A stretch of 64,000 nt of DNA from Azospirillum sp. TSH58 (GCF_003119115.1 NZ_CP022364.1:2956352-3020351); one strand, 5' to 3'. Counted from the first letter of the stretch, positions 49,388 through 61,662 are shown. Notes: generated by a model from the letters alone, not told the origin. Made by a program: numbers and translations.

Positions 49388-49873
49388 ATGGACCCGACCC
49401 AGACTTTCACCGCCGGACAGGTCGAGGACCTGACCGGCCTTTCCTCCGAAACTTTGCGCGTTTGGCGCCGTCGCGGCTTCATCCCGCCGAACCCGGGCGG
49501 TGGGTGGGCGCGGTACACCTTCAGCTCCGTCGTTCTGATCGGCGTTCTTCAGGACCTGACCGCGAACCACCGCCTCGACGTCAGTGAGGCGCATGACAAG
49601 TTCGTGCGCGGCGCTGGAGGGATCTACATCCGTGAGGCTGCGGACGCGGCCCTGAACGGCCAGCCGGACATGTGGGTGGCGGTGCTGACCGGCGACGTGG
49701 ACGAACACGACGGACGGGCCTGGACCGTCACGACGACCGACAACCCGGCGACGATCTTCACCGGCATGCAGTCGCCGCGCAGCGTCGTGGCGGTGAACGT
49801 TGGCGATGTCGCCCGCAAGGTCCTGGCCCGCATCGAGCGGGTGGAGGGCAGCGACGATGACGACGCCGAATAA
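49388..49873 (+). CDS. MerR/Nu1-like winged-HTH protein, copy 2
   Basis: Same as 34441-34926, intact. Confidence 0.62.
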   Translation: MDPTQTFTAGQVEDLTGLSSETLRVWRRRGFIPPNPGGGWARYTFSSVVLIGVLQDLTANHRLDVSEAHDKFVRGAGGIYIREAADAALNGQPDMWVAVLTGDVDEHDGRAWTVTTTDNPATIFTGMQSPRSVVAVNVGDVARKVLARIERVEGSDDDDAE

Positions 49874-51701
49874 CGACCCGGCCAGCGCCGTCAGCACGCG
49901 GGCCGGGTCGCTGGCGCCGTCCACCTTCAACGCCGACCGGCGCGAGGTAGAGGTGACCGCTTCCTCCGGCGCCGACGTGCGGCGCGTGGGCATGCGGCCG
50001 GATGCGACTTGGGGTGCCTGGAGGGAACGCCTCGACGTTGCCGGGGTGGATCTCTCCCGCTTTACCGGCGCGTCCGTCCTTCGCGACCATCGGCCGTCCA
50101 CCGATGCCGTTGTCGGTTCGGTTCTCAGCGCGCGGAAGTCCGGCGGAGAACTCCGCGCCATGCTGACCTTCGATACGACCGACGCGGGCGAGCTGGCGTT
50201 TCAGCAGGTTCAGCAGGGCTCAATCCGCCAAGTCTCGCTGGGCTACTTCGTGCAGGAATGGGCCGCTGGCCCCTCCGACGACATCGCCGAGCCGCTGTTC
50301 ATCGCGCGGCGCTGGCAGCCCGTCGAAATCTCCATCGTCGCAATCGGCGCCGATCCTGCGGCGCGCACCCGAAGTGTAGAGGGAATCACCATGACCACCC
50401 AGACCACCCCGGCGCCGCAGCACCAGCCCGCTCCCGCCACGGACAGCCGTGCGGAGCTGCTCGACCACATCCTGTCGCGGGCGACCTGCCCGCAGCTCGC
50501 GCTTCCGCCCGACATGGTTCAGCGCGCGGCGGCGGACCCGAGCATGACGATCCAGCGCTTCAACGAGATGGTGGTCGATCACGTCGCCGCCCAGCCGTCG
50601 AACCAGCGCAACATCAACCCGCACATTCAGATGTACGACAGCCACGATGATCCCGTGACGACGCGGGCGTTCATGGCCGAGGCCCTGGCCGCGCGCTTGG
50701 CGCCCGGCCTGGTCAAGCCGGGCGACCGGGCGCGGGAATATATGGGCTGCTCGGCCATGGGCATGGTCGGCGAGCTGCTGGCCGCGCGCGGCGAGAACGT
50801 GAACCGGCTGAACCACAAGGAGATGATGAAGCGGGTTCACACCACCAGCGACTTTCCGCTGTTGCTGGAAAGCGCGGCGAACAAGGTGCTCCTGGCGCAG
50901 TACGCCGCGGCCGCGCCGACGTATCGGCTGTGGGCGGCCCGGCGCGGCTTCAACGACTTCAAGCCGGCGAAGTTCCTGCGTGTGGGCGACTTCCCGAGCC
51001 TCAAGCCCATGGCCGAGGTTGGCGAGCTGAAGTACGGCACAATGAGCGAGAACCGGGAAACCGTGTCGGCGAAGGAATACGCCAGCGGCATCATCTTGAG
51101 CCGGCAGACCCTGGTAAACGACGACCTGGGCGCGCTGGGTGATTACGCCATGATGATTGGCGTCCGCACCGCCGCGGACGAAAACCGGATGGTCTATGGG
51201 CTGCTCAACAGCAACCCAACGCTCGCTGACGGCAAGGCCCTGTTCCATGCCGCGCACGGCAACCTCGCCGCCGGCGCGGCGATCAACGTCGAAAGCGTGG
51301 GAAAGGCCGTGGCACTGCTGCGGAAGCAAAAGAGCCTCGACGATATCCCGCTCAACCTCGCCCCGCGCTTCCTTGTGGTCGGTCCGGACGGCGAGCTGGC
51401 CGGGCGCCAGCTCCTGGCCGCCATCGTCGCGAACCAGTCCAGCGCCGTGAACCCCTGGGCCGGGCTGATGGAGCTGGTGGTGGATGCGAACATCGAGGGC
51501 ACGGCGTGGCACCTGTTCGCCGACCCGTCGCTCTGCCCCTCGATCGTGTTCGGCTACGTCGGCGACGCGGAAGGGCCGCAGATCCTCACCGAAGCCGACT
51601 TCGATACGCAGGCGGTGAAGGTCCGGGCCTCGATCGACTTCGGCTATGGCGCCATCGACCACCGCGGCGCGGTCAAGAATCCGGGCGCCCCCTCAAGCTA
51701 A
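49857..51701 (+). CDS. Prohead protease-major capsid fusion protein, intact copy
   Basis: Full-length version (about 614 residues from MTTPNNDPASAVSTRAGSLA). Where copy 1 lacks a C, this copy reads LCPSIVFGYVGDAEGPQILT and closes with NPGAPSS, which is the natural C-terminus for such capsid proteins. Use this copy as the reference for the gene. The description of catalytic residues at 34910-36753 applies. Confidence 0.88.
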   Translation: MTTPNNDPASAVSTRAGSLAPSTFNADRREVEVTASSGADVRRVGMRPDATWGAWRERLDVAGVDLSRFTGASVLRDHRPSTDAVVGSVLSARKSGGELRAMLTFDTTDAGELAFQQVQQGSIRQVSLGYFVQEWAAGPSDDIAEPLFIARRWQPVEISIVAIGADPAARTRSVEGITMTTQTTPAPQHQPAPATDSRAELLDHILSRATCPQLALPPDMVQRAAADPSMTIQRFNEMVVDHVAAQPSNQRNINPHIQMYDSHDDPVTTRAFMAEALAARLAPGLVKPGDRAREYMGCSAMGMVGELLAARGENVNRLNHKEMMKRVHTTSDFPLLLESAANKVLLAQYAAAAPTYRLWAARRGFNDFKPAKFLRVGDFPSLKPMAEVGELKYGTMSENRETVSAKEYASGIILSRQTLVNDDLGALGDYAMMIGVRTAADENRMVYGLLNSNPTLADGKALFHAAHGNLAAGAAINVESVGKAVALLRKQKSLDDIPLNLAPRFLVVGPDGELAGRQLLAAIVANQSSAVNPWAGLMELVVDANIEGTAWHLFADPSLCPSIVFGYVGDAEGPQILTEADFDTQAVKVRASIDFGYGAIDHRGAVKNPGAPSS

Positions 51702-51716
51702 GGGGCGCTGCACAGA

Positions 51717-51872
51717 ATGCGCGGCGATCTCGAGGGCGACACGGCCAGCCCAACAACGGAAAGCCCAATCCCTCCGCGCAACCGACTGGGGTCGGTGTCA
51801 TGGGGTCAATTGGGCAAGGCCTCTCCTACCTCCGGCGCCGTGGCGCCACCCACCTTCGCAGGTGACCCATGA
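51717..51872 (+). CDS. Small protein between capsid and tape measure, copy 2
   Basis: Same as 36769-36924. Confidence 0.42.
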   Translation: MRGDLEGDTASPTTESPIPPRNRLGSVSWGQLGKASPTSGAVAPPTFAGDP

Positions 51873-54027
51873 GCGACATTCGCATTGCGGAACTGACCGT
51901 CGACAACAAGAAGGCGATGGCCGCCCTTGGCGACGTCGCCAAGGTCATGGACTCGGTCGGTGGGGGGCGGAGACCAACACGAAACGCCTTGCCGGGGTGA
52001 CGCGCGAGTTCGGCGCCCTGGCCCGTGCCAGCGGGGTTTATGTCGATGCGTCCGACCGCATGGCCCGCGCGACGGAGCAGGCGGACAGGGCGCTGGCGAA
52101 GAAGCTGATTACCGAAACGCAACACGCCAGAATCCTCGAAACCGCACGGCTCAAGTACGACGAGACCGCCGCCGCCAGCGCGCGGGAGGCGAAGGCCGTT
52201 GAGGACCTCACGCGCCGTCTCGACCCGGCTGCGGAACGCACTCGCCAGCTCGCTCATGACCAAGAACTGTTGAACCGCGCGCTGGCCGGTCAGGTTAGCG
52301 GAGTCAAGCTGTCGGAGGAACGGCACGCCGAACTTTCACGCCGCCTGCAAGAGACCGGCGCCGCCACCACCGTCGCCGCCGTGGGGGCGGGACGAATGAA
52401 GGGTGCCATGGGCAACTTGGGGCTCCAGCTCCAGGATGTGGCGGTTCAGGCGCAGATGGGAACCAGCGCCTTCACGATCCTGGCGCAGCAAGGTCCACAG
52501 GTCGCCTCCGCCTTCGGTCCTATGGGCGTGGCTATCGGAACGGTGGTGGCGGTGGCATCGGTCGCCGCCGGGGTTCTGTTCAAGCTGGGGGACGAGACAG
52601 GAAAGTCGGCGAAGGAAATCGACACCTTCGGCGACGTGCTGGGCGTGTTCGAGGGGCGGGCGCGCGAGACAGGGAAGTCGGTTGACGACCTGTCCGACCG
52701 ATACCGCGCACTCGGTGGCGAACTACGCGCCCTCTCGAAACTGGCCCTGCAAGCTGACCTTGCCACCCTGACCGAGAAGCGGACGAAGGACCAGAAAGCT
52801 GCATGGGACACGATCCGCAACGCAACGATGGCCGGCGTGCAGGACGCGCCGGCAGCGCTGAGCGCCCTGCAACAGCTCGGCAGAGATAAGGACCTCACCG
52901 CCTTCCTGGGCAAGCTCCAGGCACTGAACGCACAAGGTGCGGTGAAGCTGATGCGCGATGAGGACGTGCGCGCCCTCTTGGAGACGGGGGAGGCGATCCG
53001 CGTTGCCGAGGCGCGTATGGCCGATCTGGAAGGCAGGGCGACCGAGGCGCAGAAGGCGCTGTTGGGCTATGCCGAAGCAGCGCGGGAGGCCGCGAAAACC
53101 AGCCGCGATCTGGCTCTTGCGGAGGGACAGGCCGCCGCGTCGCTGTTCGTGCAGGAAGATGACCTCGACGCCAAGATTAAGGCGCTGAAGGGCGGTGAAT
53201 CCGCCATGCGGGCCTATGCCCAAGAACAGGTGAAGGTTACCGCCTACAAGAAGGCGTTTGATGACGCAATCACTTCCGGAATGCCGATCCTCTATGCCCA
53301 AGAGACGGCGAACCGGATTGCAGCGAAGGCGGTGGAGGCATACCGGCTCGAACAGCAGCGGGGAGTCGACGCCACCAACCGCGCAGCCGCCGCACAGGCC
53401 GAGGGTGCCCAGAAGGTCGCCGCTGCGCATGGGGTGTCTTCCGCCGCGGTGCGGGAGGCGACGATTCAGCAGCAAGCGATGGTCGAGGCCGCGCGCAGCA
53501 CCACCGAATCCTATGATGCGATCGTTGTCCGGCTGCGCAAGATCGATGAGGCGCAGCGCGCGGTTCAGGCCGCGCAATTCAGGGCCAGTATGCGCGATCA
53601 AGCCGCCGACGCCGAGCGGCTGGCGAACGCCTGGGCCAAGGGTGGTGCAGCGGCGGCCCGCGAAGCGGCCCTGGCGAACGAGGTACTGGCGGAGGCCCGC
53701 AAACGCGGGCTGGACGCTGAGCGAGACGCCGCACAGGTGCGCTCCATCACCGAAGATATGGCGGGCCGCGATCTGGCGCAGCGACAGCTCCGGTTCACCC
53801 AGATGGCGGACGAGCAACGCCAGCAAGTCGAGATGGCGAACGCCGAATTCCAGATGCTCGGCATGAGCAACGCGGCCCGCGCTGAGCAAATCGCGATCAT
53901 CCAGAAGATGAACGACCTGAAGGCGTTGGGTGTGGACATGACCGACGCCGGCACCGACGCATTCATCACAGACGGCGAAGGCGATGATGTCGCCGTCACC
54001 GCCATCTTCGAGGAGGCCCTTCAATGA
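51869..54027 (+). pseudogene. Tape measure protein, copy 2, apparent frameshift
   Basis: One G is missing in a G run at about 51962-51967 compared with copy 1, which breaks the frame after about 32 residues; the rest is identical in register. Probably a sequence error. Confidence 0.75.
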
Positions 54028-54666
54028 GCTGTTGCAACCTCGCCTTCAGCGCCGACCGGATCATCTGCGTGACGGACACGCTCGTCTATAACCTGAAGGG
54101 CGACCCGCTGCGCCTGTGCGATACGAAGGCCCGTGTTTTCCGATAATCGGGGTTTCGCGGTCACCTATCGCGGGATCGAGATGGTGGGCGAACCCATCGT
54201 CCAGGCGCTGGCCGTGCACGATGACGTGATCCACGCCGTCGAAGGCACGCGGACCATGTTGGAGGGCCTGCCGCTCGATGACGCGCCGGTCTTCATCGCG
54301 TCGCGCGGGATCGAATTCACGATCTTCGGCAAGAACCGGGATGGTGGGCTTGCTGTGGCCCGCGTGGTCCGGGAGCCGGGGGAACCGGTGTGCACGACCT
54401 GGCTTGCGCCGTCCGTGCATCTGATGCCGGCGCCGCCCGCCGCGGTGAAGCTGCCCGCGGAAGCGGACGTTGACCGGCTGGTCAAGCTGAGCCTCGCGCA
54501 GTGGAAGGCCAAGGCCCACTACGCGAACTGGGGCTGCATCGGCGGGCAAATGACCCTCACGACCGCGACCGCCGCCGGGGTCGCGCAAACCGTCATCGGG
54601 ACCTATCCCGACTATGCGGAGCTGTCCGCCCGGTTCGGGCGGGTGGAGCGGCGCCATGCTGCGTAG
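54024..54666 (+). pseudogene. Ntn-hydrolase-like protein, copy 2, apparent frameshift
   Basis: An extra T at about 54137 (TTTT instead of TTT) breaks the frame; otherwise as 39077-39718. Probably a sequence error. Confidence 0.6.
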
Positions 54667-55009
54667 CGAAGCGCGGCGCATGGCCCAGCGCGTCGAGAGG
54701 GATGCAACTCGCACCGGTCTCAAGGTGACGGAGCGGATCAACGCCGTTCTGACGATGGATGTGCCGTACGAAGAGAAGATTGCAGCTCTGAAGGAGGCCG
54801 AAGAGAAGGGTGAACGTGAACTCACGTGGGTAATCGACAGAGCGTGCAAAATTCTTCGTGAGCAAGGCGTTGATACTCTGGACATCGGCAAATACAGGGG
54901 TGGCGCCTTTTCGTCCGTCTACCGGATGAAGGAGAACGTCCGGAAGGTCAGGGACATCATCGAGGAACAGCGAGTGGTTGACGGCATTTGGAGCGATGCC
55001 CTGGAGTGA
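54656..55009 (+). CDS. Satellite protein of unknown function, copy 2
   Basis: Same as 39708-40061, intact. Confidence 0.52.
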   Translation: MLRSEARRMAQRVERDATRTGLKVTERINAVLTMDVPYEEKIAALKEAEEKGERELTWVIDRACKILREQGVDTLDIGKYRGGAFSSVYRMKENVRKVRDIIEEQRVVDGIWSDALE

Positions 55010-55127
55010 CGTCGCTTCGAAGCCTGCCGCGGACCCGGCTGGGGCGGGCCTGTAACACACCTTGACCGCCCTGTGTTGCGGCCTGTAACACAGGGTGTGT
55101 TACGCACTGTGTTACAGGTGATCCGCC

Positions 55128-55712
55128 ATGGCGACCCCGACCATTTCAGTTCGCGTATCTCCAGAACATCAAGGGCTTGTCCGAGACGTGGCGGCCCGGC
55201 TGAAGGCCGATCCCGGCTTTGCTGACGTGCTGCGCGCCGCGCTGGGGGAGGGTGTGACACAGCCTGTCATACAGCCTGTGACACAGCCTGTGTTACGGCT
55301 TGGATCGCGGGGTGTGTTGCAGGCCGCAACACAGGTGGACGGCCAGCCCGCGCACCAGATCCAGCCCGATCCCACACCCGAAGGCCAGCCCGATCCCGCG
55401 GCCGGCGCTATAGCCGATGTCCTGCGCCGTGTGGAGGTGCTGGAGGCGCATGTGGCGGATCTCCGGGGCAAGGCCGGCCGGCAAGCCAAGGTGGCCAGCC
55501 AACAGCAACGGCTGATCGCCGCCGCGGGCCTGGAAGGCGTCATGACCCGCCTGCAGTATGCCGCGCATATCGGCGTGTCCAACCCGACGCTCACGCGCTG
55601 GGTGAAGCGGGGAATGCCGGTGCGGGACGATGGGCTTCTCGATATCGAGGCGGTGGAGAGCTGGCGGAAGGCGAACGAGTCCCGGCTCCTGGCGGAGAGG
55701 GTGAAGGGGTAG
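55128..55712 (+). CDS. Ribbon-helix-helix/HTH-like DNA-binding protein, copy 2
   Basis: Same as 40180-40764, intact, with the same upstream operator repeats (55049-55118). Confidence 0.57.
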   Translation: MATPTISVRVSPEHQGLVRDVAARLKADPGFADVLRAALGEGVTQPVIQPVTQPVLRLGSRGVLQAATQVDGQPAHQIQPDPTPEGQPDPAAGAIADVLRRVEVLEAHVADLRGKAGRQAKVASQQQRLIAAAGLEGVMTRLQYAAHIGVSNPTLTRWVKRGMPVRDDGLLDIEAVESWRKANESRLLAERVKG

Positions 55713-55852
55713 GGGGTGACCGGGCCGGCAACCGGCCCGAGCATCTACAGCACCGACGAGAGGCCGGATGAGTTGCTGATGGTGTGAGGGAGCGGTTCTG
55801 GTGGAATCGCCACTTGACGAATCCACCGATCCCGCAAAGATCACCGAGGTGG

Positions 55853-56829
55853 TCAGTGAGCTCTATTTTCCGTCTGCTCGGCCATCAAAATATGCTGCGC
55901 CATTACCTTTACGGACGACAGAGGGCGTATTCTGATTTCTTCTTGATCGGCTTGCTTCTCCAACTCATGCAAGGCTTCAGCGATGTTATCAAGCTGCTTG
56001 TCCGTATAATTGGGATCGCTCTCGCTTGGCCTAAACACAAAAAGTTCATGATCTAGATAAATTCCAGTCATTTTGCGAGATCTGTCGCGATCAACTTTTA
56101 GATCCCACAACCTCGTCTTCACATTTTTTGCAGCGTTGAACGGCCTTAATGCATTAAGCGTGCAAAAATTTGCAACAATGCGTGATCCTGAGAAATCGAT
56201 ATTTACGGTGTGAGATTTCTGTCGTGGCCGTGAGCGATATTTTTTGATCAAAGCTTGGCCTAAGATCCAAGCGGAAGAAGTCGGCAAGTCCAGGACGGAT
56301 CGCCGCAACTTCCTGGGCAACCCTGGCGGGGAGCTGATCTTGTATCGTTAAGTCGTTTTTGCTTGCCACTTCTAAAGACAGTTTCGCTTGTCTCAGCGAT
56401 TTCTGTGCTGGCAATTTTGGGCCGATAGAGTGACGAGCGGACTTGTAGCCAAGACTCTGCTATGGCTTCTAAGCTTTCCCCAGCACCTTCTAACGCTTGC
56501 CCCACTGTTATCCCGGCTAGCGTACTGATTGGATGAGTTAGAGCGTCGATGCCACGTTTGGAGATATCCTCCTGAAGTTCATCCAGGGACGCATCAATGA
56601 GGAACAGTAACCCTTCGGCTTCTTCTGCATATAAGCAATGAAGCCTATCGAGACCGCTTGCCCGTACAACGGCAAATCCATCTTCAGAGGCAACCAAAAT
56701 GCCAACAGTGAGGCGTTCACCTGATCCAATTATAGGTTCTAGGTAGACAGGCGCCCATTTTGCCCTCGTTAAATCAGAGGGTAATGGAATTTCGTCTTCC
56801 GACAACATATTAATTCGAAGTTCGGACAT
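55853..56829 (-). pseudogene. Kinase partner protein, copy 2, apparent frameshifts
   Basis: Two extra bases, a T near 56240 and an A near 56376, disrupt the frame relative to 40905-41879. Both are in homopolymer runs and are probably sequence errors. Confidence 0.6.
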
Positions 56830-57623
56830 CAGAATAACCCGTATGGCGACGCTTGACGGCTTCCCACATGCGGAACGATAGGCGCTCGATCTCTTAGGAA
56901 AGAAATCATTGAAGCTCCATCGCTTTCTGTCAAGAGGTCTAAGGCGCGACTTGCCTGCGCAATGGCAGTAAGGTCGAGTGCTTTGACGTGGGTGGGCATC
57001 GCGCTGCATGCGGCGATGAGCACGGATGTGCGAGGCTTATCCAGGTAGGGGCAAAACCAAAGTGCGAGTTTATTTTTATAGGATTCACTTGGGTTGAGAT
57101 TTTTCGCGACCCAATTAGGTCCGGTCAAGCATTGTCCGTGATCAATGAGCCAAATGTCAGTGCCTCCACCGAATAATATGTTTCCGAGATTTCTGTCTAC
57201 ATTTGCTACCCAGGTGTCGAACGCAAAAGCCGTCCCATTTCCTGGCCAGCGTGCAAGTGCATCAATAAGCCTCTGTGGAATACGTGTGCCAGTCCAATGT
57301 CTTTTCAGCGGTGGCGTGCCTTGTCGCTCTGTAGCAAACATAAACTTATAGCTGCCGCGAGACGGTCCTTTGCGCACTGGTAAAACAGATGAAGTGGCCG
57401 CTGCAATAAAATAAGGAGGAACTGGTAGTCCCAATGCAGTGGCCAAAGCTGCGCCAAAAAGTTCGTTGGCCAACTCTTTCGGTGGTAGATCCTTAAGTAT
57501 GGCATGGACCGGCGGTTTGCCTTTCCCGACGAACAGCTGCCCCAACCAAGTGTCGGTGACATTTCCGTCTTTATACGGTGTTGCTCCAGGAAGCACGCTT
57601 GCTATTGGAGTCATTTGTCTCAT
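56829..57623 (-). CDS. HipA-like kinase, copy 2
   Basis: Same as 41879-42673, intact. Confidence 0.78.
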   Translation of the reverse strand: MRQMTPIASVLPGATPYKDGNVTDTWLGQLFVGKGKPPVHAILKDLPPKELANELFGAALATALGLPVPPYFIAAATSSVLPVRKGPSRGSYKFMFATERQGTPPLKRHWTGTRIPQRLIDALARWPGNGTAFAFDTWVANVDRNLGNILFGGGTDIWLIDHGQCLTGPNWVAKNLNPSESYKNKLALWFCPYLDKPRTSVLIAACSAMPTHVKALDLTAIAQASRALDLLTESDGASMISFLRDRAPIVPHVGSRQASPYGLF

Positions 57624-58112
57624 CTACTGTGATTGATTTGCTGAAGGACGAGAGGGGTTGGAAACAGTTCGTGGTGGCTGCATCCCTTCCAGAATAGATG
57701 AACACTCCCCCGGGTCCTTACCGGGAGGGCGAGTGGAGCGGCGAATGCTCCACTGAGGCGAGTATGTGACCCGTATGGGAGAATGTCTAGCGCGGAACTA
57801 TGTCGTTCGAATGCATCCTAAACTCAGCTTCTGCCCAAGGTTCAGTCCGAGCGAGTGTGTTCAGCTTTGATGTATGCACATGTTTCAGCGCCGGGGTGTC
57901 GCCTCAACCGACACCCCTCCAGCCGCTACCCGATAAATCGCGCTCCGGCGGCCTGTGAGTGCGTTCTGCGGGGAGGGGCTGCTGTGGGGCAGCCCCTCCT
58001 CCTTGGGCGCGCTGAGCAGGCTGCTGAGGGCGAGCTATGGGATAGCGTGGCTTTCGCCGGGGGCGTGTTCCAAAAGTAGAGGCCCGACAAAGCGGTTTAT
58101 CGTGGTCGCCTG

Positions 58113-58417
58113 TCAAATAATTTCCAAAATATCAGTCCGTTTTGGAACTTCAAGGATAGATATCCTTCTTATGCTTGGCTTAAACCAAGGGTTATTGGCG
58201 CTGAACTCTTTAACATGTTCTACGCACTGGTTGTAGCTTGTTGCGTTATCGCTAAAATATAAAGTTCTTTGTTCTATGGTAAATCCCCTATTTTTAAAAA
58301 ACTTATTAATATCCGTATACAGATTGTGTATGACTCCGGATCGTTTTGCGGTTTTACTTTGGTGTATTGAAGCTTTAGTGTGCTTTTATCCATTTCAATG
58401 GCTATGGCATAACGCAT
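58113..58417 (-). pseudogene. VapD-like protein, copy 2, apparent frameshift
   Basis: A T is missing near 58326 relative to copy 1 (43163-43468). Probably a sequence error. Confidence 0.6.
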
Positions 58418-58445
58418 TATATCCTCGCAATGGCTGGATGACGTT

Positions 58446-58654
58446 TTACAGACTGCCCTTCCTCAACCGTACCCCCGCGCCCCCACCATTCTCCGGGATG
58501 AACTCGACCCGGCAGTCTCCAGGGCGGCCCGGATTGCTGCGAGGGTGGCTGGCTTCAGCTCTTCACCACGCTCAAACCTCGAAATGGTTTGCGTCGAGAC
58601 GTTGGCCGCTTCGGCCAACTCCCTCACCCCGAGGCCCGTGGCGACGCGGGCCAT
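58446..58654 (-). pseudogene. XRE regulator, copy 2, apparent frameshift
   Basis: A C is missing near 58508 relative to copy 1 (43497-43706), altering the C-terminal end only. A further G is missing in the divergent promoter region near 58707. Probably sequence errors. Confidence 0.6.
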
Positions 58655-58812
58655 CTTGCATTGGACAGGTAGCACCGTCACAACCCTGTTGTGATTTTGG
58701 TTGACGGTTATGTTAACAGTGTTGTGATTGTGGGGCAAGAGAAGCGGCCGAACGGGGTGCGGCAACACTCCGCCCGGCCTGACCACAACCCGACCTGAGT
58801 GGAGATCGGATC

Positions 58813-59614
58813 ATGGCTGATTCCGTCAATACCACACCTTTGCCCGGCACCGGCCGCCGGAAATCGGCTGGCGCCCTGGTGCCTACCAAGCCCGCCGACC
58901 TGCCGCCCCTGACCCCCGACCAGCTGAACGATCAAGATGGGGAGCCGCGGGTTTCCGATTTGGTTCTGGCCGAGCGGCTGGGCTTTGATAAGCCACACAA
59001 CATCCGCAAGCTGATCGAGCGGAACCGGCGGAGCTGGAAACCTATGGGGCGCTGGTGGAAGCTACCGGGGTTTTCTCCACGGTGGAGAAAACCTCTGGCG
59101 AGGTTTCCGACCGGCAATCGGAAACTCCCAATCGTGGCGGCCGCCCCGGCAAAGCCTACTACCTGAACGAAGGCCAAGCGCTGGTCATCTGCGCCCTGTC
59201 CCGCACCCCGCAAGCCGCCCTGGTGCGCCGGCAGATCATCGAGGTGTTCTTGGCTTACCGGCGGGCAAGCTCGCCTCGCCCGAGGGGGCCGCTCTGGCTG
59301 CCTTGCTGCCGAGGTAGGCCGGCTGGCCGCGGTGGTGGGGAGCTGGTGGCGGGTGCGCCAAGCCCGTCCAGATCGCCGAGGAGAAGCCGAAGGTGCTGAC
59401 CGGGAGCAAGGTCCGCATCCGCGCGACCGAGCCGGGCGACCTGCTGTACGGCATGAAGGCGATTGCCAACGCGCTGAAGATCACGAAGCGGCAGGCGTAC
59501 CACCTCCACCAAGAGGGCCGCATCCCGACCATCAAGATCGGCCCGAGGCGGATCGGCGCCCGGCGCAACGAGCTGTCGGCTTGGCTGGCCGGGCAGGAGG
59601 TGATCAATGCTTGA
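58813..59614 (+). pseudogene. Antirepressor-like regulator, copy 2, several apparent frameshifts
   Basis: Five single-base deletions between about 59028 and 59356 relative to 43866-44672. All are in runs of G or C. Probably sequence errors. Confidence 0.6.
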
Positions 59615-60122
59615 GTCATTATCCCGCCGCTCCATCCTGGCCGGCGCGTCGGCGGTGGCCCTGGCCGGCCCGTGTCGGCCGATGCCGCGGACCCCTTTGG
59701 CGCCGCTATCGCTCGCTCGAAGGTCGTGCGCCGGCCGCCGGGCCTGATCCGGTCCTCTCCCTGTGCGCGCACTGGCGGAGGTGGACGCAAGTGCGAAGGC
59801 GCCAACAAGCGGGTGGATGCCCATTGGAACGAGCTGGAGCAAGCTGGCCTGACCCACGACGAGATCCAGCGCGACCCGATCCAACGCGTCATGTGGGACG
59901 AGACGTACCGTTGGAGCGCGGAAGTCGATGCGGCTGAGTCCGTCATCTGCTCCACCCCTGCCGCCACTCCCGCCGGCATTCTCGCCAAGCTCGAAGTCTG
60001 GAAGCAGACCAGCGAGGCGCTTGTGGCGATTGCCTGCTCGTCGTGTCGGCCATCGAAGACCTCCGCGGCTGGTGCACGGCGACGCCGGCCCGGCCGCTGA
60101 CGAGGGGAGGGCCGCCGCATGA
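59607..60122 (+). pseudogene. Tat-like signal protein, copy 2, several apparent frameshifts
   Basis: Six single-base deletions relative to 44665-45186, starting near 59671. Probably sequence errors. Confidence 0.55.
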
Positions 60123-60331
60123 GCCTCAACGGGAACCGCTCCGAGATCATCGGCTACGCCGAGGGGCTGGAGAAGGTGGTGGGCGAGCTGGCCGTGATGG
60201 TCAAGCTGCTGCGCGCCGCCACGGTCAACGGCGACGCCGATACGATCCGGCTTGCGGCGGGAATCACCCACGGTCACGCCGCCGAACTGCCGGGCACGCT
60301 GGCGCTGCTGATTGAACGCCTGGGCGCCTGA
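60119..60331 (+). CDS. Small satellite protein, copy 2
   Basis: Same as 45183-45395, intact. Confidence 0.52.
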   Translation: MSLNGNRSEIIGYAEGLEKVVGELAVMVKLLRAATVNGDADTIRLAAGITHGHAAELPGTLALLIERLGA

Positions 60332-60448
60332 CCGGCCCGGCAACACTGACGGGGTGCGCGATCCGCGCACCCACCCAACCACACCTGAACCGCGGCGACG
60401 GCGCTGGGCATCCCCGGCGCTGCGCCCGTTCCAATCTGGAGAACCATC

Positions 60449-61632
60449 ATGGCAAGCGTGCGCAAGCGCGAATGGACGCACAATGGCGAGACTAAAACCG
60501 CGTGGTGTGTGAGTACACCGATGGCAAGGGAAAGCGCCATCGGAAGACCTTCGAGAAGAAGAAGGACGCCGACGCATATCGGACTCGCATGGAAGTGGAG
60601 AAAACGGATGGTTCTCCGCTCATTCATCGCTGACCGTTAAGGATCTGGCTGATCTATTTTTGAAGCATCTTGAGGATAAAGTTAAAGATAATCGAATTGG
60701 ACTGAATCATCTAAGGGTTCATAAGCAGGGCGTCACTGTCTGCATCCTGCCGTATTTCGGAAAAATGAAGGTGTCGGACGTTAAATTCTCAGATGTCGAG
60801 GCGTTCAAATCATTCATCATAAAAAGCCGGAATTACTCTGCCCGATCGGTGAAGACGCGATTGTCAACGCTGCGGGCTATGGAAGAGTTTGCAAAAAAGA
60901 GAGGGATGGTTAAGGGGCAGGTGATATCAGAGGCGTGTAGGGAGTTGTCTCCTGTGGGTTGCGGTAAAATCGAAACTTTCACTCCAGAGCAAGTTCAAAC
61001 ACTGCTGACTGTTTCATCTAAGCTTTATAGCGGCTGTAGCCCCAGGGTTAGGGATATGATGGAGTGTTTTGTAAACATCTCTGCATTCTGTGGTCTGCGG
61101 CTTGGCGAAATCATGGGGCTCACTGTTAAGAACATCGACATTAACAAGAGGATTATTCATGTGAGGCACAGCCTTACTGATTTCGATTTATTGAAGGCGC
61201 CGAAGACGAAGTCTGGAATTAGGGATGTTCCTATGCCGGTGCGTGTTCGCGACTTGCTTCGCTCGTGGATTGAGCAACACTATGTCGAGAACGAGCGTGG
61301 TTTGATATTCCGGAATGAAACTGGCACGCAGGTTAGGCAACAGAACTTCCACAAGTGGTATTGGCCACGTCTGTTGGAACGAGCTGGGTTGAGGGTTCGA
61401 GGGCAGAAAAACTTGCATTTTCATGCGCTTAGCACTTCGCCGCTAGCTGGATGGTTGAGCATGGACTGCCGTTACCCGAGGTGGCTGCGCTGTTGGGCAT
61501 AGCAAGTTCGACATGACCTTGCAGATCTACGTTCATCCCATCGTCAACGGCAGTCGGCGTCACGAAGCAATAGACCGAGCTGCCGGCGCGCTTCTCGCAC
61601 TCACCGATGCGACAAATTCGCGACATGGCTAG
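60449..61632 (+). pseudogene. int: Integrase, copy 2, apparent frameshifts
   Basis: Four single-base deletions (near 60504, 60611, 61432 and 61496) relative to 45513-46700. One falls within the HALRH catalytic region. They fit the error pattern of this end of the sequence rather than real decay. Confidence 0.65.
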
Positions 61633-61662
61633 CTAAGCCATTGAAGTAAAAGCCCACTCGGG

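Larger units (their letters stand above)
46731..61662. mobile_element. Satellite-like element, copy 2 (14,932 bp in this sequence)
   Basis: Head-to-tail repeat of 31784-46730. The first 4.8 kb is in exact register. Later differences are single-base indels, mostly in short homopolymers: one extra C (correcting the capsid frame), then missing or extra bases that accumulate near the right end, about 17 of them in the last 3 kb. I saw no substitutions in the stretches I compared. Frameshifts in this copy are therefore probably sequence errors. Confidence 0.85.
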